From the NCBI RefSeq assembly GCF_900112825.1, contig NZ_FONE01000007.1, positions 27,555 through 91,554 on the forward strand: DNA of 64,000 bases, given 5' to 3'. Source of the stretch: Nitrosomonas sp. Nm166. GTDB taxonomy: Bacteria > Pseudomonadota > Gammaproteobacteria > Burkholderiales > Nitrosomonadaceae. Below, in pieces: positions 16,269 through 24,080 of this stretch. The notes under the pieces were generated by a model, which was given only the letters and a program-made list of their open reading frames with translations, searched no databases and had not been told where the DNA came from. The translations under genes were made by a program, and so were the position numbers. Within the stretch, counting starts at the first letter, position 1. The number at the start of each line of letters is the position of its first letter.

Positions 16269-17375
16269 CTATAACCGCCAGTCGATAACCACTTTTATCT
16301 CGTCGGCTGAATGATAGTGCAAAGCCGCGTCAAAATCCGTATAGGGGAATTTGTATGTAATGATTTTTTCTATCGTATTCGGCCACAGCTTAAGGCTCTT
16401 CTCGAGATAATGAACTGCCTGATCATAATGATCGACACTGGCATTGACACTTCCCAACACTATCTGGTTTTTTAATACAAGCTGCTGCATCAGCGTGCCA
16501 CCATCAAAAGCTGGAGTGTGTTTATCTGAGGGGATGCCAGTAGCCATATATATGGCATTAATGCCTAAAGTATCAATAAGCTGGAACTGGAGTTTGGCTA
16601 TGCCAGCAGCTTCAAAAACAAAATCTATCTGCCCTATCTGTTCATCTATATCGGTAACCTTTACCTGCCTGCCGTCAATATAAGTGCCGCCGATCTCTTT
16701 CAGTATGCGTGGGCGATAGCTGTCTTCATCCACTATATCCAGCCCTATCACTTCAGCTCCTTTTATCTTCAAAGCAAACGCAGCCATAAGCCCGATAGGT
16801 CCCATTCCTGCCACTAAAGCCTTTTTACCTTTCAACCAGTTAACTGGATCGTCAAAATCTTTAAGCCGCGCAGCCTGCACCCGTATCGCTTCGTCTATTG
16901 CCTTGGCCGCTACCGACATAGGTTCTGTAAGCACGCCAATATCTTTAAGTGGCTCAGGCACTTTTACTATATATTGTTCTTTGTCAACGATATATTCTGC
17001 CTGATAACCATCCGCACCTTTTATTCCTCTTTCGGTATAGTTACCGGTATAGCACATATCGCTCCTGTTGTTCAGACAGGCTGTGCATTGCCCACATCCG
17101 CGACGAACGGCAAATACGGCAAAATCACCAAGCTTTACTTTTGTTACCGAGCTGCCCATTTCTACTATCTGTCCGAACATTTCATGCCCAATGATCAGTT
17201 CGTTTCTTTCACGTGGTGCGTCTGCCCTGCCACCTGATACGATTTCCCTGTCCGTTCCGCAAATGCCCACGTACCATGTTTTTATTTTTATCTCATCATC
17301 AGCTTGAATTTGTGGTTCCGGCCGATCGATAAGAGAAAGGTTGGTAGTGCCTGGTATAATGGCAATGGCTTTCAT
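16269..17375 (-). CDS. Zinc-dependent glucose 1-dehydrogenase-like medium-chain dehydrogenase
   Basis: 368 residues. Catalytic zinc ligands are Cys39 (VGICGTD) and His64-Glu65 (GHEMFG). Structural zinc cysteines are 94, 97, 100 and 108 (GCGQCTACLNNRSDMC). A Rossmann loop follows (VAGMGPIGLMAAF). The internal pattern ERGIKGADGYQAEY and LTEPMSVAAKAID is characteristic of the archaeal/bacterial glucose dehydrogenase branch (glucose to gluconolactone, NAD(P)). One base separates the stop of the GH15 gene from this ATG region on the minus strand, so translation is likely coupled. Together the pair could liberate and oxidise glucose. Substrate is inferred from family and neighbour. Confidence 0.83.
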   Translation of the reverse strand: MKAIAIIPGTTNLSLIDRPEPQIQADDEIKIKTWYVGICGTDREIVSGGRADAPRERNELIIGHEMFGQIVEMGSSVTKVKLGDFAVFAVRRGCGQCTACLNNRSDMCYTGNYTERGIKGADGYQAEYIVDKEQYIVKVPEPLKDIGVLTEPMSVAAKAIDEAIRVQAARLKDFDDPVNWLKGKKALVAGMGPIGLMAAFALKIKGAEVIGLDIVDEDSYRPRILKEIGGTYIDGRQVKVTDIDEQIGQIDFVFEAAGIAKLQFQLIDTLGINAIYMATGIPSDKHTPAFDGGTLMQQLVLKNQIVLGSVNASVDHYDQAVHYLEKSLKLWPNTIEKIITYKFPYTDFDAALHYHSADEIKVVIDWRL

Positions 17376-17376
17376 G

Positions 17377-19200
17377 TCAATGGTTTATGCTTTTGTTTCT
17401 GCTGTCATTTAATTGCTGATCAAGATTGCAGGCCGCGCTTATCAAAGCTAAGTGTGTGAATGCCTGAGGAAAATTACCCAAATGCTCACCTTCAAACCCC
17501 AACTGTTCTGAGTACAAGCCTAAATGATTGGCATAACCCAGCATCTTCTCAAAATAGAACCTTGCCTTTTCTAATTGACCTGAGCGAGAAAGACATTCCA
17601 CATACCAGAAAGTACACATCGAAAAAGTTCCTTCATGACTTACAAATCCGTCAGGCGCTGCAAGTTCTGGTCTATAACGGTATACCAGTGAGTCTGATAC
17701 CAGCTCATTTTCTATTCTTTTCAGTGTAGAAAGCCACCTGGGATCTTGAGGGCTGATAAAGCGCAGCAGTGGCATTAGCAGTGCAGAAGCATCTACAGTA
17801 GATGAGCCAGCATATTGCATGAAGGCCTCTGTTTCTTTGTTCCAGAACTCGCTATAAATGCTTTTGAAAATGGCATCCCTTTCTTTTTTCCATTTGCCAT
17901 TGATGGGAAATGACCGTTGTTCTGCGATCTTTAAAGCTCTGTCAAAAGCGACCCAAATTTGCAGTCTTGAATATAAGAATTCTCTTTTTCCCCCTCTTAC
18001 TTCCCAAATACTTTCATCCGGCTGTTTCCAATTTTCGCACAGCCAATTCACATGTCTTTCCAGGTTTTTCCAAAAGTCGTATGAAATCGGCTCTCCGTGC
18101 CTGTTATAAATGTATACCGCATTCATCAACTCCCCGTAAATGTCAAGCTGAAGCTGGCCATAAGCATCATTCCCAATCCTTACAGGTAAGGACTGGCGGT
18201 ATCCTTCGAGGTGCTCCAAGAAATGCTCTTGTAATTGCCGCCTGCCATCTATCGAATACATGATGCCCAGCCTGCTTTGTCCTTTCACGTCGTGACAAAG
18301 CTTTTCCACCCATTGCAGGAAGGCTCCTGCTTCTTTTGTATATCCTAAGCGCATCAGAGCATATACTGTAAAAGACGCATCCCTGATCCAGGTATATCGG
18401 TAATCCCAGTTGCGTTTCCCGCCTATGTTTTCCGGCAGGCCGAAGGTAGGTGCGGCAATAATGGAGCCATATCTATAGGAGGTTAGCAATTTCAACACCA
18501 ATGCAGAGCGGTTCACCACTTCCATCCACCTGCCTTTATATACGGAATGTGATACCCAGTCTTTCCAGTAGTTTACGGTGCTGAAAAGGCTGCTGGTAAT
18601 AAAGGATTTGAAATCCTGCTTTCCTTTATGCTCCTTTTCAATATGCTCCAGCAAAAAATCCGCTGTTGTACCTGCACTCAAAGAAAATTCAGCTACTGCA
18701 TCCCCTTCGATTAACGCTAAAGGAATAGAACTCTTCAGTCTTAAAATCGTTTTATCTTCGCCTTTGCTCGTAAAAATTATTTCATTATCATTGACTAGCT
18801 CAGCAGTATGATGGTTTCTACCATAATTGAACCGCGGACAGCATCTCATTTTGTACCGCACATTTCCTCTTATAGTCGTTACTCTGCGTATTAACTCCTT
18901 ACCATCATACAGCTCTTCAACAGGCATAAAGTCTGTTATCTCGCCAACACCCTCTGACGAAAGAAAACGCGTGAGCAGAACATTGGTGTCAGGCAGATAG
19001 AGCTGTTTATTTTTCATCTTGGCAAACTGAGGTACGATCTCAAATTTGCCACCATTATGCTCATCCAATAAAGCAGCAAAAACAGAAGGAGAATCGAAAT
19101 CTGGAAAACACATGAAGTCGATAGAGCCATTAAGCCCTACCAAAGCAATCGTGTTCAGGTCGCCTATAATGCCGTAGTCTTCAATGGGCTGATAACTCAT
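17377..19200 (-). CDS. Glycoside hydrolase family 15 protein (glucoamylase/trehalase-like)
   Basis: 607 residues. The N-terminal domain opens QPIEDYGIIGDLNTIALVGL, typical of bacterial GH15. The (alpha/alpha)6 barrel contains NWDYRYTWIRDASFTVYALM and DIYGELMNAVY (probable general acid Glu), with the base region at LYSEQLGFEGEHLGNFPQAF. GH15 members hydrolyse alpha-glucosides or trehalose with inversion; specificity cannot be read here. It is the upstream gene of a two-gene operon with the dehydrogenase. No good Shine-Dalgarno is visible before the ATG, and the pair looks unlike its neighbours, so acquisition (perhaps from Bacteroidota) is possible but unproven. Confidence 0.88.
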   Translation of the reverse strand: MSYQPIEDYGIIGDLNTIALVGLNGSIDFMCFPDFDSPSVFAALLDEHNGGKFEIVPQFAKMKNKQLYLPDTNVLLTRFLSSEGVGEITDFMPVEELYDGKELIRRVTTIRGNVRYKMRCCPRFNYGRNHHTAELVNDNEIIFTSKGEDKTILRLKSSIPLALIEGDAVAEFSLSAGTTADFLLEHIEKEHKGKQDFKSFITSSLFSTVNYWKDWVSHSVYKGRWMEVVNRSALVLKLLTSYRYGSIIAAPTFGLPENIGGKRNWDYRYTWIRDASFTVYALMRLGYTKEAGAFLQWVEKLCHDVKGQSRLGIMYSIDGRRQLQEHFLEHLEGYRQSLPVRIGNDAYGQLQLDIYGELMNAVYIYNRHGEPISYDFWKNLERHVNWLCENWKQPDESIWEVRGGKREFLYSRLQIWVAFDRALKIAEQRSFPINGKWKKERDAIFKSIYSEFWNKETEAFMQYAGSSTVDASALLMPLLRFISPQDPRWLSTLKRIENELVSDSLVYRYRPELAAPDGFVSHEGTFSMCTFWYVECLSRSGQLEKARFYFEKMLGYANHLGLYSEQLGFEGEHLGNFPQAFTHLALISAACNLDQQLNDSRNKSINH

Positions 19201-19688
19201 TTGTTCGACTATGCCTTTAACATATCAAATAAGGTAATTATTTTTTGATATGATTTATTGTACAGAAATAAGTACTTACTTCTATAAATAATAACTTTAT
19301 GGGGTGCCAGATTAATATCTGACATTCTGATAAGACAAAGTAAATAAGAGATTAATTCAAGCTAGCCGAAGTTATTTCCATCATACTATCTGATGGATAT
19401 GTATTTGACAGCTTCTTTTATGTTGTATCAATGCATGAAAACTAATCAAAATTCACCTATAAGGTGCCACTGGTGTGGCACCAGAACGGCTATTATGAAA
19501 AATAAACTCAACTGACTTCATTAAAGCACTTATTGATGCTTTACCAGCACCAGCATCAGGTATGCGCGATATTTACCACGATTCAAAAACACCTGGCTTG
19601 TAACTGCGTATAACTAGTGTGAAGACTTTCTTGGTCAGTAAGCGTATTAAAAAGGCGGCGATCCAGACCGAACTATTTAACAATCTAT

Positions 19689-19711
19689 ACCCGCTCCGGT
19701 GGGTTTTTTTA
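19689..19711 (+). terminator. GC-rich hairpin terminator (array member 1)
   Basis: ACCCGCTCCGGTGGGT followed by seven Ts. It is one of eight similar hairpins spread over 19.7-26.9 kb. Confidence 0.75.
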
Positions 19712-19730
19712 TTGCCCTTCAATGTAATAA

Positions 19731-19740
19731 AACGCACCGA
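19731..19740 (+). promoter_or_regulatory. CGCACCGA motif (array member 1)
   Basis: AACGCACCGA lies 20 nt after a terminator and about 58 nt before ATG 19790. The same arrangement recurs at 20458, 21450, 22022, 26181 and 26455. Confidence 0.45.
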
Positions 19741-19789
19741 ACATATAACGAATTAATTTAATAATTATAATTTTTTAAGGAGTATTAAT

Positions 19790-19990
19790 ATGTACAACAG
19801 CAAAGTTACAATTACGGATAAAATCTCTAATAATGTAGTTATGGAATATATTATTGATTTACATAGTAACGACGTCTCGGTAGCAGATTATTTTGACGAA
19901 GCATGGGAATGTGCTGTGGATGAATCACTCGTGAATCCTCTGCGCAGATCCGATTATGAGTTCATCCTGGTTGAAGAGACTATTCATTAA
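19790..19990 (+). CDS. Small acidic protein, paralogue of the 22083 gene
   Basis: 66 residues of no family I recognise. The C-terminal half reads DYFDEAWECAVDESLVNPLR then RSDYEFILVEE. The protein encoded at 22083 has the same frame of residues (DYYDLAWEYAIDDSAVNP..RSNYKFSI), so both belong to one small family with pattern DY-x-D-x-AWE-x-A-x-D-x-S-x-VNP-x2-RS-x-Y-x-F. AAGGAGTATTAAT gives a clear ribosome site. A probable cytoplasmic stress-type protein, judged only by surroundings. Confidence 0.75.
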   Translation: MYNSKVTITDKISNNVVMEYIIDLHSNDVSVADYFDEAWECAVDESLVNPLRRSDYEFILVEETIH

Positions 19991-20113
19991 TACATGGATA
20001 CCTCCCACGGTGTTACTTTATTGTGTTAATTCTGATTAAGTTGGGAAACACACCGAGCTTCTGCTTAATTTAAAGGAAGATGCGTTTTCTACTAACGAAC
20101 CGGAGTTAATATC

Positions 20114-20269
20114 ATGACAATTATGTCACCTGATCCAAAGGATAATATTCCTGGACAAAATCCAATGCCTGATGTTGAAAAAGGATTGGTCGAAGAGGAT
20201 GAAGAAATAGCTGAGGATGAAGAAATAGTTGACGATGAAGATGATCAAGACAAAAAGGAAAAAGCGTAA
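20114..20269 (+). CDS. Very acidic 51-residue hypothetical protein
   Basis: ATG 20114 follows CGGAGTTAATATC. The product begins MTIMSPDPKDNIPGQNPMPD and continues with a Glu/Asp-rich tail containing the imperfect repeat EDEEIAEDEEIVDDEDD. No domain is recognised. It is followed 130 bp later by the terminator at 20400, with which it probably forms a unit together with the 19790 gene. Confidence 0.55.
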   Translation: MTIMSPDPKDNIPGQNPMPDVEKGLVEEDEEIAEDEEIVDDEDDQDKKEKA

Positions 20270-20399
20270 GTCCTTTAAAATAAATTGTTATCTTCTTGAG
20301 CTTGTACAGAAACAGAACCGCCTTTGTGGCAGTTTTTATTGCACACAAACGCCTTACCTCAATCAGTAGCATAGTTCCTACCCAACTTGATAAACCTTC

Positions 20400-20422
20400 A
20401 GCCCGCCCCGGCGGGTTTTTTG
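20400..20422 (+). terminator. GC-rich hairpin terminator (array member 2)
   Basis: AGCCCGCCCCGGCGGGTTTTTTG: a strong stem followed by six Ts. Confidence 0.8.
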
Positions 20423-20451
20423 TTTTAGGTATCCATTGAATGCTGTTATGT

Positions 20452-20470
20452 GCAATACGTACAGACTGTC
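20452..20470 (+). promoter_or_regulatory. CGTACAGACTGTC motif (array member 2)
   Basis: CAATACGTACAGACTGTCAC lies 36 nt after a terminator and about 65 nt before ATG 20523. Its core equals the motif upstream of the csbD-like gene, linking the CGnACAGAC and CGCACCGA series. Confidence 0.45.
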
Positions 20471-20522
20471 ACTAAACATATCAAGCATCTCAAATTCCTT
20501 ATAAGAAGGGATTATTATCAGG

Positions 20523-20657
20523 ATGAAAATATTATTCACAACCGTTATTAACGGATTTCTATTTGTTAGCGCATCTGCATTTGCTGCGGATTATTCTCAA
20601 TCGCAAAATAAAGTTGATGACAAGATGAATTCACCTAAGCCTGTACAAGCTAATTAG
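20523..20657 (+). CDS. 44-residue secreted peptide
   Basis: ATG 20523 opens MKILFTTVINGFLFVSASAF then AADYSQSQNKVDDKMNSPKP. The first 22 residues form a standard Sec signal peptide with an ASAFAA cleavage site, leaving a mature peptide of about 22 residues. No family recognised. A GAAGGG site lies about 12 nt upstream. Confidence 0.55.
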   Translation: MKILFTTVINGFLFVSASAFAADYSQSQNKVDDKMNSPKPVQAN

Positions 20658-20786
20658 CCGATAAAATGATACTGCCCAAAACCAACAGGATTACGTTAAG
20701 AAGGATATTGATATGAAGAATAGAAAAGACATGGGCGAGCAATGCCAGAAATCCTGCTCAATCGAAATAACACTATCATACTCATA

Positions 20787-20818
20787 CAATGCCCAGTTTT
20801 GCTTAATTCTGGGCATTG
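20787..20818. terminator. Hairpin between 20523 gene and KGG gene
   Basis: Perfect 10-bp stem CAATGCCCAG / CTGGGCATTG with a T-rich loop. It lies between a plus-strand and a minus-strand unit and may terminate both, although the flanking T-runs are short. Confidence 0.5.
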
Positions 20819-20870
20819 AATTAATCAGATTAACTTCAAGAAGAAGCAAAATAATTTTCCTTTAAGAATT

Positions 20871-21248
20871 TTATTTATTCTTGTGGCTCTGACTTCCAGC
20901 CTTAGCATGCTGTTCAGAAGTCCCTCCACGAGTACTGCTACCAGAACCGCTGTGTCCGCCTTTGCTTCCAGCTTCCCGAGCATTATTCTCATGAGCTGCT
21001 TTACCACCTTTACGGCCAGCTTCACGGGCTTCTTCGGAGTCAAACTCATGCGCAGTTCCCTTCTCATGAGCTGCTTTACCAGCTTCCCGGGCCTCATCGG
21101 AATCAAATTCGTGTGCAGTTCCCTTCTCATGAGCTGCCTTGCCACCTTTACTCGCAATTTCTCTCTGCTTATCCTCATCCATAGAGGCAAACCCCCTGCC
21201 CGAACTGCTATGTTGTTGGTTATCATCCTTGTCTTTATTTGTCGTCAT
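20871..21248 (-). CDS. KGG-repeat general stress protein (Con-10/GsiB/YciG-like)
   Basis: 125 residues of low-complexity hydrophilic repeats: GGFASMDEDKQREIASKGGK, then AAHEKGTAHEFDSDEAREAG, a second near-copy of it, and RKGGKAAHENN. This is the KGG / Con-10 motif pattern, seen in bacterial and fungal stress proteins resembling group 1 LEA proteins. The C-terminal tail is Gly/Ser-rich. AGGAGAAT precedes ATG. Upstream on the minus strand is GGTTATCGTACATACCGTGG, a variant of the stress motif seen before csbD. Confidence 0.9.
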   Translation of the reverse strand: MTTNKDKDDNQQHSSSGRGFASMDEDKQREIASKGGKAAHEKGTAHEFDSDEAREAGKAAHEKGTAHEFDSEEAREAGRKGGKAAHENNAREAGSKGGHSGSGSSTRGGTSEQHAKAGSQSHKNK

Positions 21249-21390
21249 TTTTATTCTCCTAATTAAAAAATTTATCCTTACAAAAACTAAAGATTAAGAC
21301 AGACTAAGCTTATCGTGATCCACGGTATGTACGATAACCAACTTAAAATGATAACTAAATAAATTATTTATTGAATTTATTTTTCAAAGC

Positions 21391-21412
21391 AAAGCCCGCT
21401 TCGGCGAGTTTA
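21391..21412 (+). terminator. Hairpin terminator (array member 3)
   Basis: AAGCCCGCTTCGGCGAGTTTATT: weaker stem but the same CCCGC-loop-GCGnG plan as the other array hairpins. Confidence 0.5.
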
Positions 21413-21448
21413 TTTAAGAATGCAAGTAATTGATTTCTTCTGTGTAAG

Positions 21449-21460
21449 AGCGCACTGAAC
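21449..21460 (+). promoter_or_regulatory. GCGCACTGAAC motif (array member 3)
   Basis: GTAAGAGCGCACTGAAC, a one-base variant of GCGCACCGA, about 65 nt before ATG 21515. Confidence 0.4.
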
Positions 21461-21514
21461 TAATTTTCATCTAGGAAGAGTATGTTTTATTTATTTAAGC
21501 CGGAGATCATGGTC

Positions 21515-21817
21515 ATGTTTTTTTTAAAATTACTAATTGTAGCTTTATTAGTTGGGGTTATTTTTTTTGGTTCATCCGCTTTCTCCCAGTCAACACCACC
21601 ATTAGATAAGCCTATTGAAAGGACTCCAGCAGATCAACTCTCAGAATCTGGACGTGTTCAACAAATGATTGATGAGAAAAGAGATAAAACTAATTCTCCT
21701 GATAGTGATAATAATTACCATAACATACAACAACAAAAAAATGGGGCTGATGAACAAAACCAATTTGAAAAAGATACAGGTATAAGCGACAAAAATATTC
21801 CAGGCCGGGAAAAGTGA
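21515..21817 (+). CDS. Secreted small hydrophilic protein
   Basis: About 100 residues from ATG 21515, chosen over 21482 because GGAG lies 9 nt before it. The signal peptide is MFFLKLLIVALLVGVIFFGS then SAFSQ. The mature part is polar and Asn/Asp/Gln-rich (DEKRDKTNSPDSDNNYHN), without cysteines, and probably disordered. No family recognised. The hairpin at 21983 follows. Confidence 0.65.
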   Translation: MFFLKLLIVALLVGVIFFGSSAFSQSTPPLDKPIERTPADQLSESGRVQQMIDEKRDKTNSPDSDNNYHNIQQQKNGADEQNQFEKDTGISDKNIPGREK

Positions 21818-21982
21818 TTTAATGTTACTTTTAAGTAGAAAGTCAGATAAATCGCTACCTGATGGGTATTAATTCATTTCGAATCAGTCCTCCAACCGGA
21901 GGTGTAAATTTGGCTTTTGTTCTCATATTGCATCGACCAGCTTGGGACTGGCTGCTTCCTTCACAGCTAATTAGAAATTAAC

Positions 21983-22009
21983 ATAACCCGCGCTCCGGCT
22001 AGTTTTTTA
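21983..22009 (+). terminator. Hairpin terminator (array member 4)
   Basis: ATAACCCGCGCTCCGGCTAG followed by six Ts: an imperfect stem on the same plan as the other array hairpins. Confidence 0.55.
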
Positions 22010-22020
22010 TCATTGTTATA

Positions 22021-22031
22021 GGGCGCACCGA
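22021..22031 (+). promoter_or_regulatory. GCGCACCGA motif (array member 4)
   Basis: TTGTTATAGGGCGCACCGAT, about 60 nt before ATG 22083 and 15 nt after the hairpin. Confidence 0.45.
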
Positions 22032-22082
22032 TTAATTATTGAGCAGACTGAGAAAATATCTTCTTTTCACAAATCGCTCAAT

Positions 22083-22277
22083 ATGATCAAAAAGGTTAAG
22101 ATTGCTGAAAGAGGGTTCGAAGAAAGATTTACTGAGTACCTAATTGTTTTAGAAGAAGATGCCACTGAGGAGGATTATTACGATCTAGCTTGGGAATATG
22201 CAATTGATGATTCCGCGGTGAATCCAGACAACAGATCAAATTACAAATTTTCAATATCTGACTATATTTCAAAGTAA
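22083..22277 (+). CDS. Small acidic protein, paralogue of the 19790 gene
   Basis: 64 residues: a Lys-rich start MIKKVKIAERGFEERF, then the shared core DYYDLAWEYAIDDSAVNPDN and RSNYKFSI. The core aligns without gaps to the 19790 product, so both are one uncharacterised family. The ribosome site is weak. It lies downstream of the GCGCACCGA motif at 22022 with the same spacing as at 19790. Confidence 0.72.
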   Translation: MIKKVKIAERGFEERFTEYLIVLEEDATEEDYYDLAWEYAIDDSAVNPDNRSNYKFSISDYISK

Positions 22278-22608
22278 CTCATATTCATATCTGAGCTTGC
22301 TGCCGCAGGTTTTTGTTGTGCAGTTCCGAACAGATCAAACGAAAAAAATTCCACAGAATTTAAGTTGGCTTTAATTTGGAGAAAAAGATGTTTGCAAAAA
22401 GAATTTAAATTTTTCTTTATGCAGAGATATTTCATAATAAAGATTTTGAAGCAAAAAAATCGTATTACCAAAAATTTAATCATAGCAAGCTTAAGTAATT
22501 GCTGCACTTTTACTAAATCGCTCCGAATCTTTACCGCTTTCCTTTCACTTTTTTAAAGTACCGACTCGAATAGGTCTGAAATCTATAATTATTTAAAAAA
22601 ATAGGATC
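22278..22608. other. AT-rich gene-free interval
   Basis: No supported ORF. A small CTGCCGCAG hairpin plus T-run at about 22299-22314 may end the 22083 transcript. The remainder is AT-rich, with poly-A and poly-T tracts. Confidence 0.4.
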
Positions 22609-22809
22609 ATGAATATGAACTTCTCTACTGCGGAGCCCCTAACTAGCCCTCCAACCCCAACACCACCAGAAACTATACCACCTCAAGAGCAACCTCCTGA
22701 GATAATTCCACCAGAACAAGCCCCGGAACCAGAAATTCCGCCACAACCGATTCCTCCTGATAGGATTCCTCCAGAGAAAGATCCAACACATCCCTTCCCA
22801 CAGAAATAA
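22609..22809 (+). CDS. Proline-rich small protein (PPE-type repeats)
   Basis: 66 residues, nearly half Pro/Glu: SPPTPTPPETIPPQEQPPE, IIPPEQAPEPEIPP and PDRIPPEKDPTHPFPQK. The (E/Q)-x-x-PP repeat suggests an extended polyproline chain. There is no signal peptide. The start may be the second Met (MNFSTAEP). A terminator-like hairpin at 22831 follows. Function unknown. Confidence 0.6.
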   Translation: MNMNFSTAEPLTSPPTPTPPETIPPQEQPPEIIPPEQAPEPEIPPQPIPPDRIPPEKDPTHPFPQK

Positions 22810-22828
22810 CAGCTTAGTTCATGATTAT

Positions 22829-22856
22829 GAAGACCGTCCAAGTGGCGGTTCTTTGG
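22829..22856 (+). terminator. Hairpin terminator (array member 5)
   Basis: GACCGTCCAAGTGGCGGTTC then TTTGG. It shares the GTCCAAGTGGCGG stem-loop with the terminator at 26875. Confidence 0.6.
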
Positions 22857-22985
22857 TGCTTATTAGCGAATTTCATCTGAGCGAAAAATAAAGAAACAAA
22901 ATAAACTCACTAATAAGTAAATATTGACACTGCTAGCCATTCAGGCTTACTCTCTTTTAAAGTAAAAAAGATTAAGGAGAATCAA

Positions 22986-23186
22986 ATGAGTACTGAGTAC
23001 AAAGGTTATAACTTTATTGTTAATTCAGAGCAGGATGAGGTCACTAAGCAATGGAATGGAAGATATAGAATCCTTGATCAAGATGGTATTGTTGTTTATG
23101 AGAGCTTTGTTGACCCTGTGGATAATGAAGACAAAGCTTCATCATTGGCTGATAAAGCAGCTCGAGTTTGGATTGATAAACAGTAA
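22986..23186 (+). CDS. 66-residue hypothetical protein
   Basis: MSTEYKGYNFIVNSEQDEVT followed by KQWNGRYRILDQDGIVVYES and FVDPVDNEDKASSLADKAAR. The YxGYxFxVxS...W.G.Y.I.D.DG.....S.....A...A...A..WID layout is that of a compact alpha+beta domain seen in many small proteobacterial hypotheticals, but I cannot name it. AAGGAGAATCAA is a strong ribosome site. Confidence 0.68.
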   Translation: MSTEYKGYNFIVNSEQDEVTKQWNGRYRILDQDGIVVYESFVDPVDNEDKASSLADKAARVWIDKQ

Positions 23187-23207
23187 TAAACAAATTTTTT
23201 CTGCTAA

Positions 23208-23452
23208 GGCTTTGTTTATGATGAGGATAAGTATGGCGAAAGAAGGAGTATAGGCCTCAAATCGCCGCCCAATTCTCCTACTGCTACTGGCGCAGAAAAG
23301 CAAAACAATCCTGCTGTGAATCCGATTAATCCAAGTGATCCTGCTGATGTAGGCTCGAACACTTCGAGTTCTCCTGGAATTCCCCAATTAGAAAAGCGCC
23401 GTCAATGAATTCAGGAAATCCTTCTAGCGCAGGCCCAACTAGCAGTCAATAA
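23208..23452 (+). pseudogene. Remnant related to the 26512 secreted protein
   Basis: The frame from 23208 reads GFVYDEDKYGERRSIGLKSP, then Pro/Asn/Ser-rich sequence. The segment EDKYGERRSIG resembles EEKYDERRDIG in the protein at 26512, and both are followed by a disordered Ser/Pro/Asn tail. A TAA immediately precedes GFVY, so start and signal peptide are missing. A later +1 shift would extend the tail to MNSGNPSSAGPTSSQ ending at 23452. It looks like a truncated family member. Confidence 0.5.
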
Positions 23453-23477
23453 TGTTCCTTGTCTTAAGTGGCCTATA

Positions 23478-23498
23478 AGCCGCTCCGGCGGGTTTTTC
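23478..23498 (+). terminator. Hairpin terminator (array member 6)
   Basis: AAGCCGCTCCGGCGGGTTTTT, lying within the end of the IS relic region on the opposite strand. A GCGTACCGAT motif follows at 23513-23523, spaced as in the other array units. Confidence 0.6.
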
Positions 23499-23512
23499 CG
23501 CTCTTGTTAAGG

Positions 23513-23523
23513 AGCGTACCGAT
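23513..23523 (+). promoter_or_regulatory. GCGTACCGAT motif (array member 6)
   Basis: TTGTTAAGGAGCGTACCGAT, 16 nt after the hairpin at 23478. No intact plus-strand gene follows because the IS1595 relic occupies the next segment, so a downstream unit may have been lost. Confidence 0.4.
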
Positions 23524-24080
23524 AATAACGCACTATGAGGATAATTTTGGCCGAGACGGTCAATCATTCTGTGCCAATCGAGATAACTCCGAAGATAGCG
23601 TGTAGCTACTCCATGAAACTTCTTCATCCATTGTTTGAGCCAGCTGTCATAAGAATTAACATTCTGAATATGATAGATGTTGTTTATAACGCGCTGACCT
23701 GCAGCAATATTAACTGGGCGGTGAACAATGTTTGCTTGCCGGGCAATCTGCTTATAAGTGGGCAACCCATCAGTGCATAGGATTACATCTTTACTTAGCA
23801 GGGGGATGAGTACTAAGTACTGGTTCGATTTGTCGAGTACTTGTGCCACGTAATATACAGTCGGCAGTTTCACCATAACGGTCGCGCACCACCAATACAG
23901 GCACCTGTTCTTTTGATGTTCCTTTCTTGATGGCTTTACCGCCACGCTTTCGTGCAGACCTGGGCAAACGACGCTGTCCTTTAAAAGATTCCAGGAAATA
24001 GGTCTCATCTGCTTCAACAATGCCGCTCATTTTTGCCGGGTTGATCGGTTGCAGGTATTTGTAAAAAACGATGCCGTGGA

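Larger units (their letters stand above)
19201..19788. other. Gene-free interval with hairpins
   Basis: No convincing ORF is seen. It contains a perfect 8-bp hairpin GGTGCCACTGGTGTGGCACC at 19463-19482, a 7-bp hairpin TGATGCT/AGCATCA at 19534-19558, a terminator at 19689-19710 with no recognisable gene before it, and a CGCACCGA motif at 19733-19740. The orphan terminator suggests a lost gene or a small RNA transcript ending there. Confidence 0.5.
23439..24080 (-). pseudogene. IS1595-family (ISXO2-like) transposase remnant
   Basis: Two overlapping minus-strand frames together make the C-terminal two thirds of an ISXO2-type transposase: [40 protein letters not shown], then after a frameshift (about 23800-23850) ILCTDGLPTYKQIARQ, NSYDSWLKQWMKKFHGVATR and YLDWHRMIDRL. 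ADET and TDG carry catalytic acidic residues. The N-terminal zinc-ribbon half is missing; the left part fuses directly to the umuC fragment. The frameshift and truncation show it is inactive. Confidence 0.82.

Noticed and set aside
20713..20870. Short ORF beginning MKNRKDMGEQCQ
   Set aside because: The frame runs straight through the terminator hairpin at 20787 and has no sign of selection, although a ribosome-like site precedes it.
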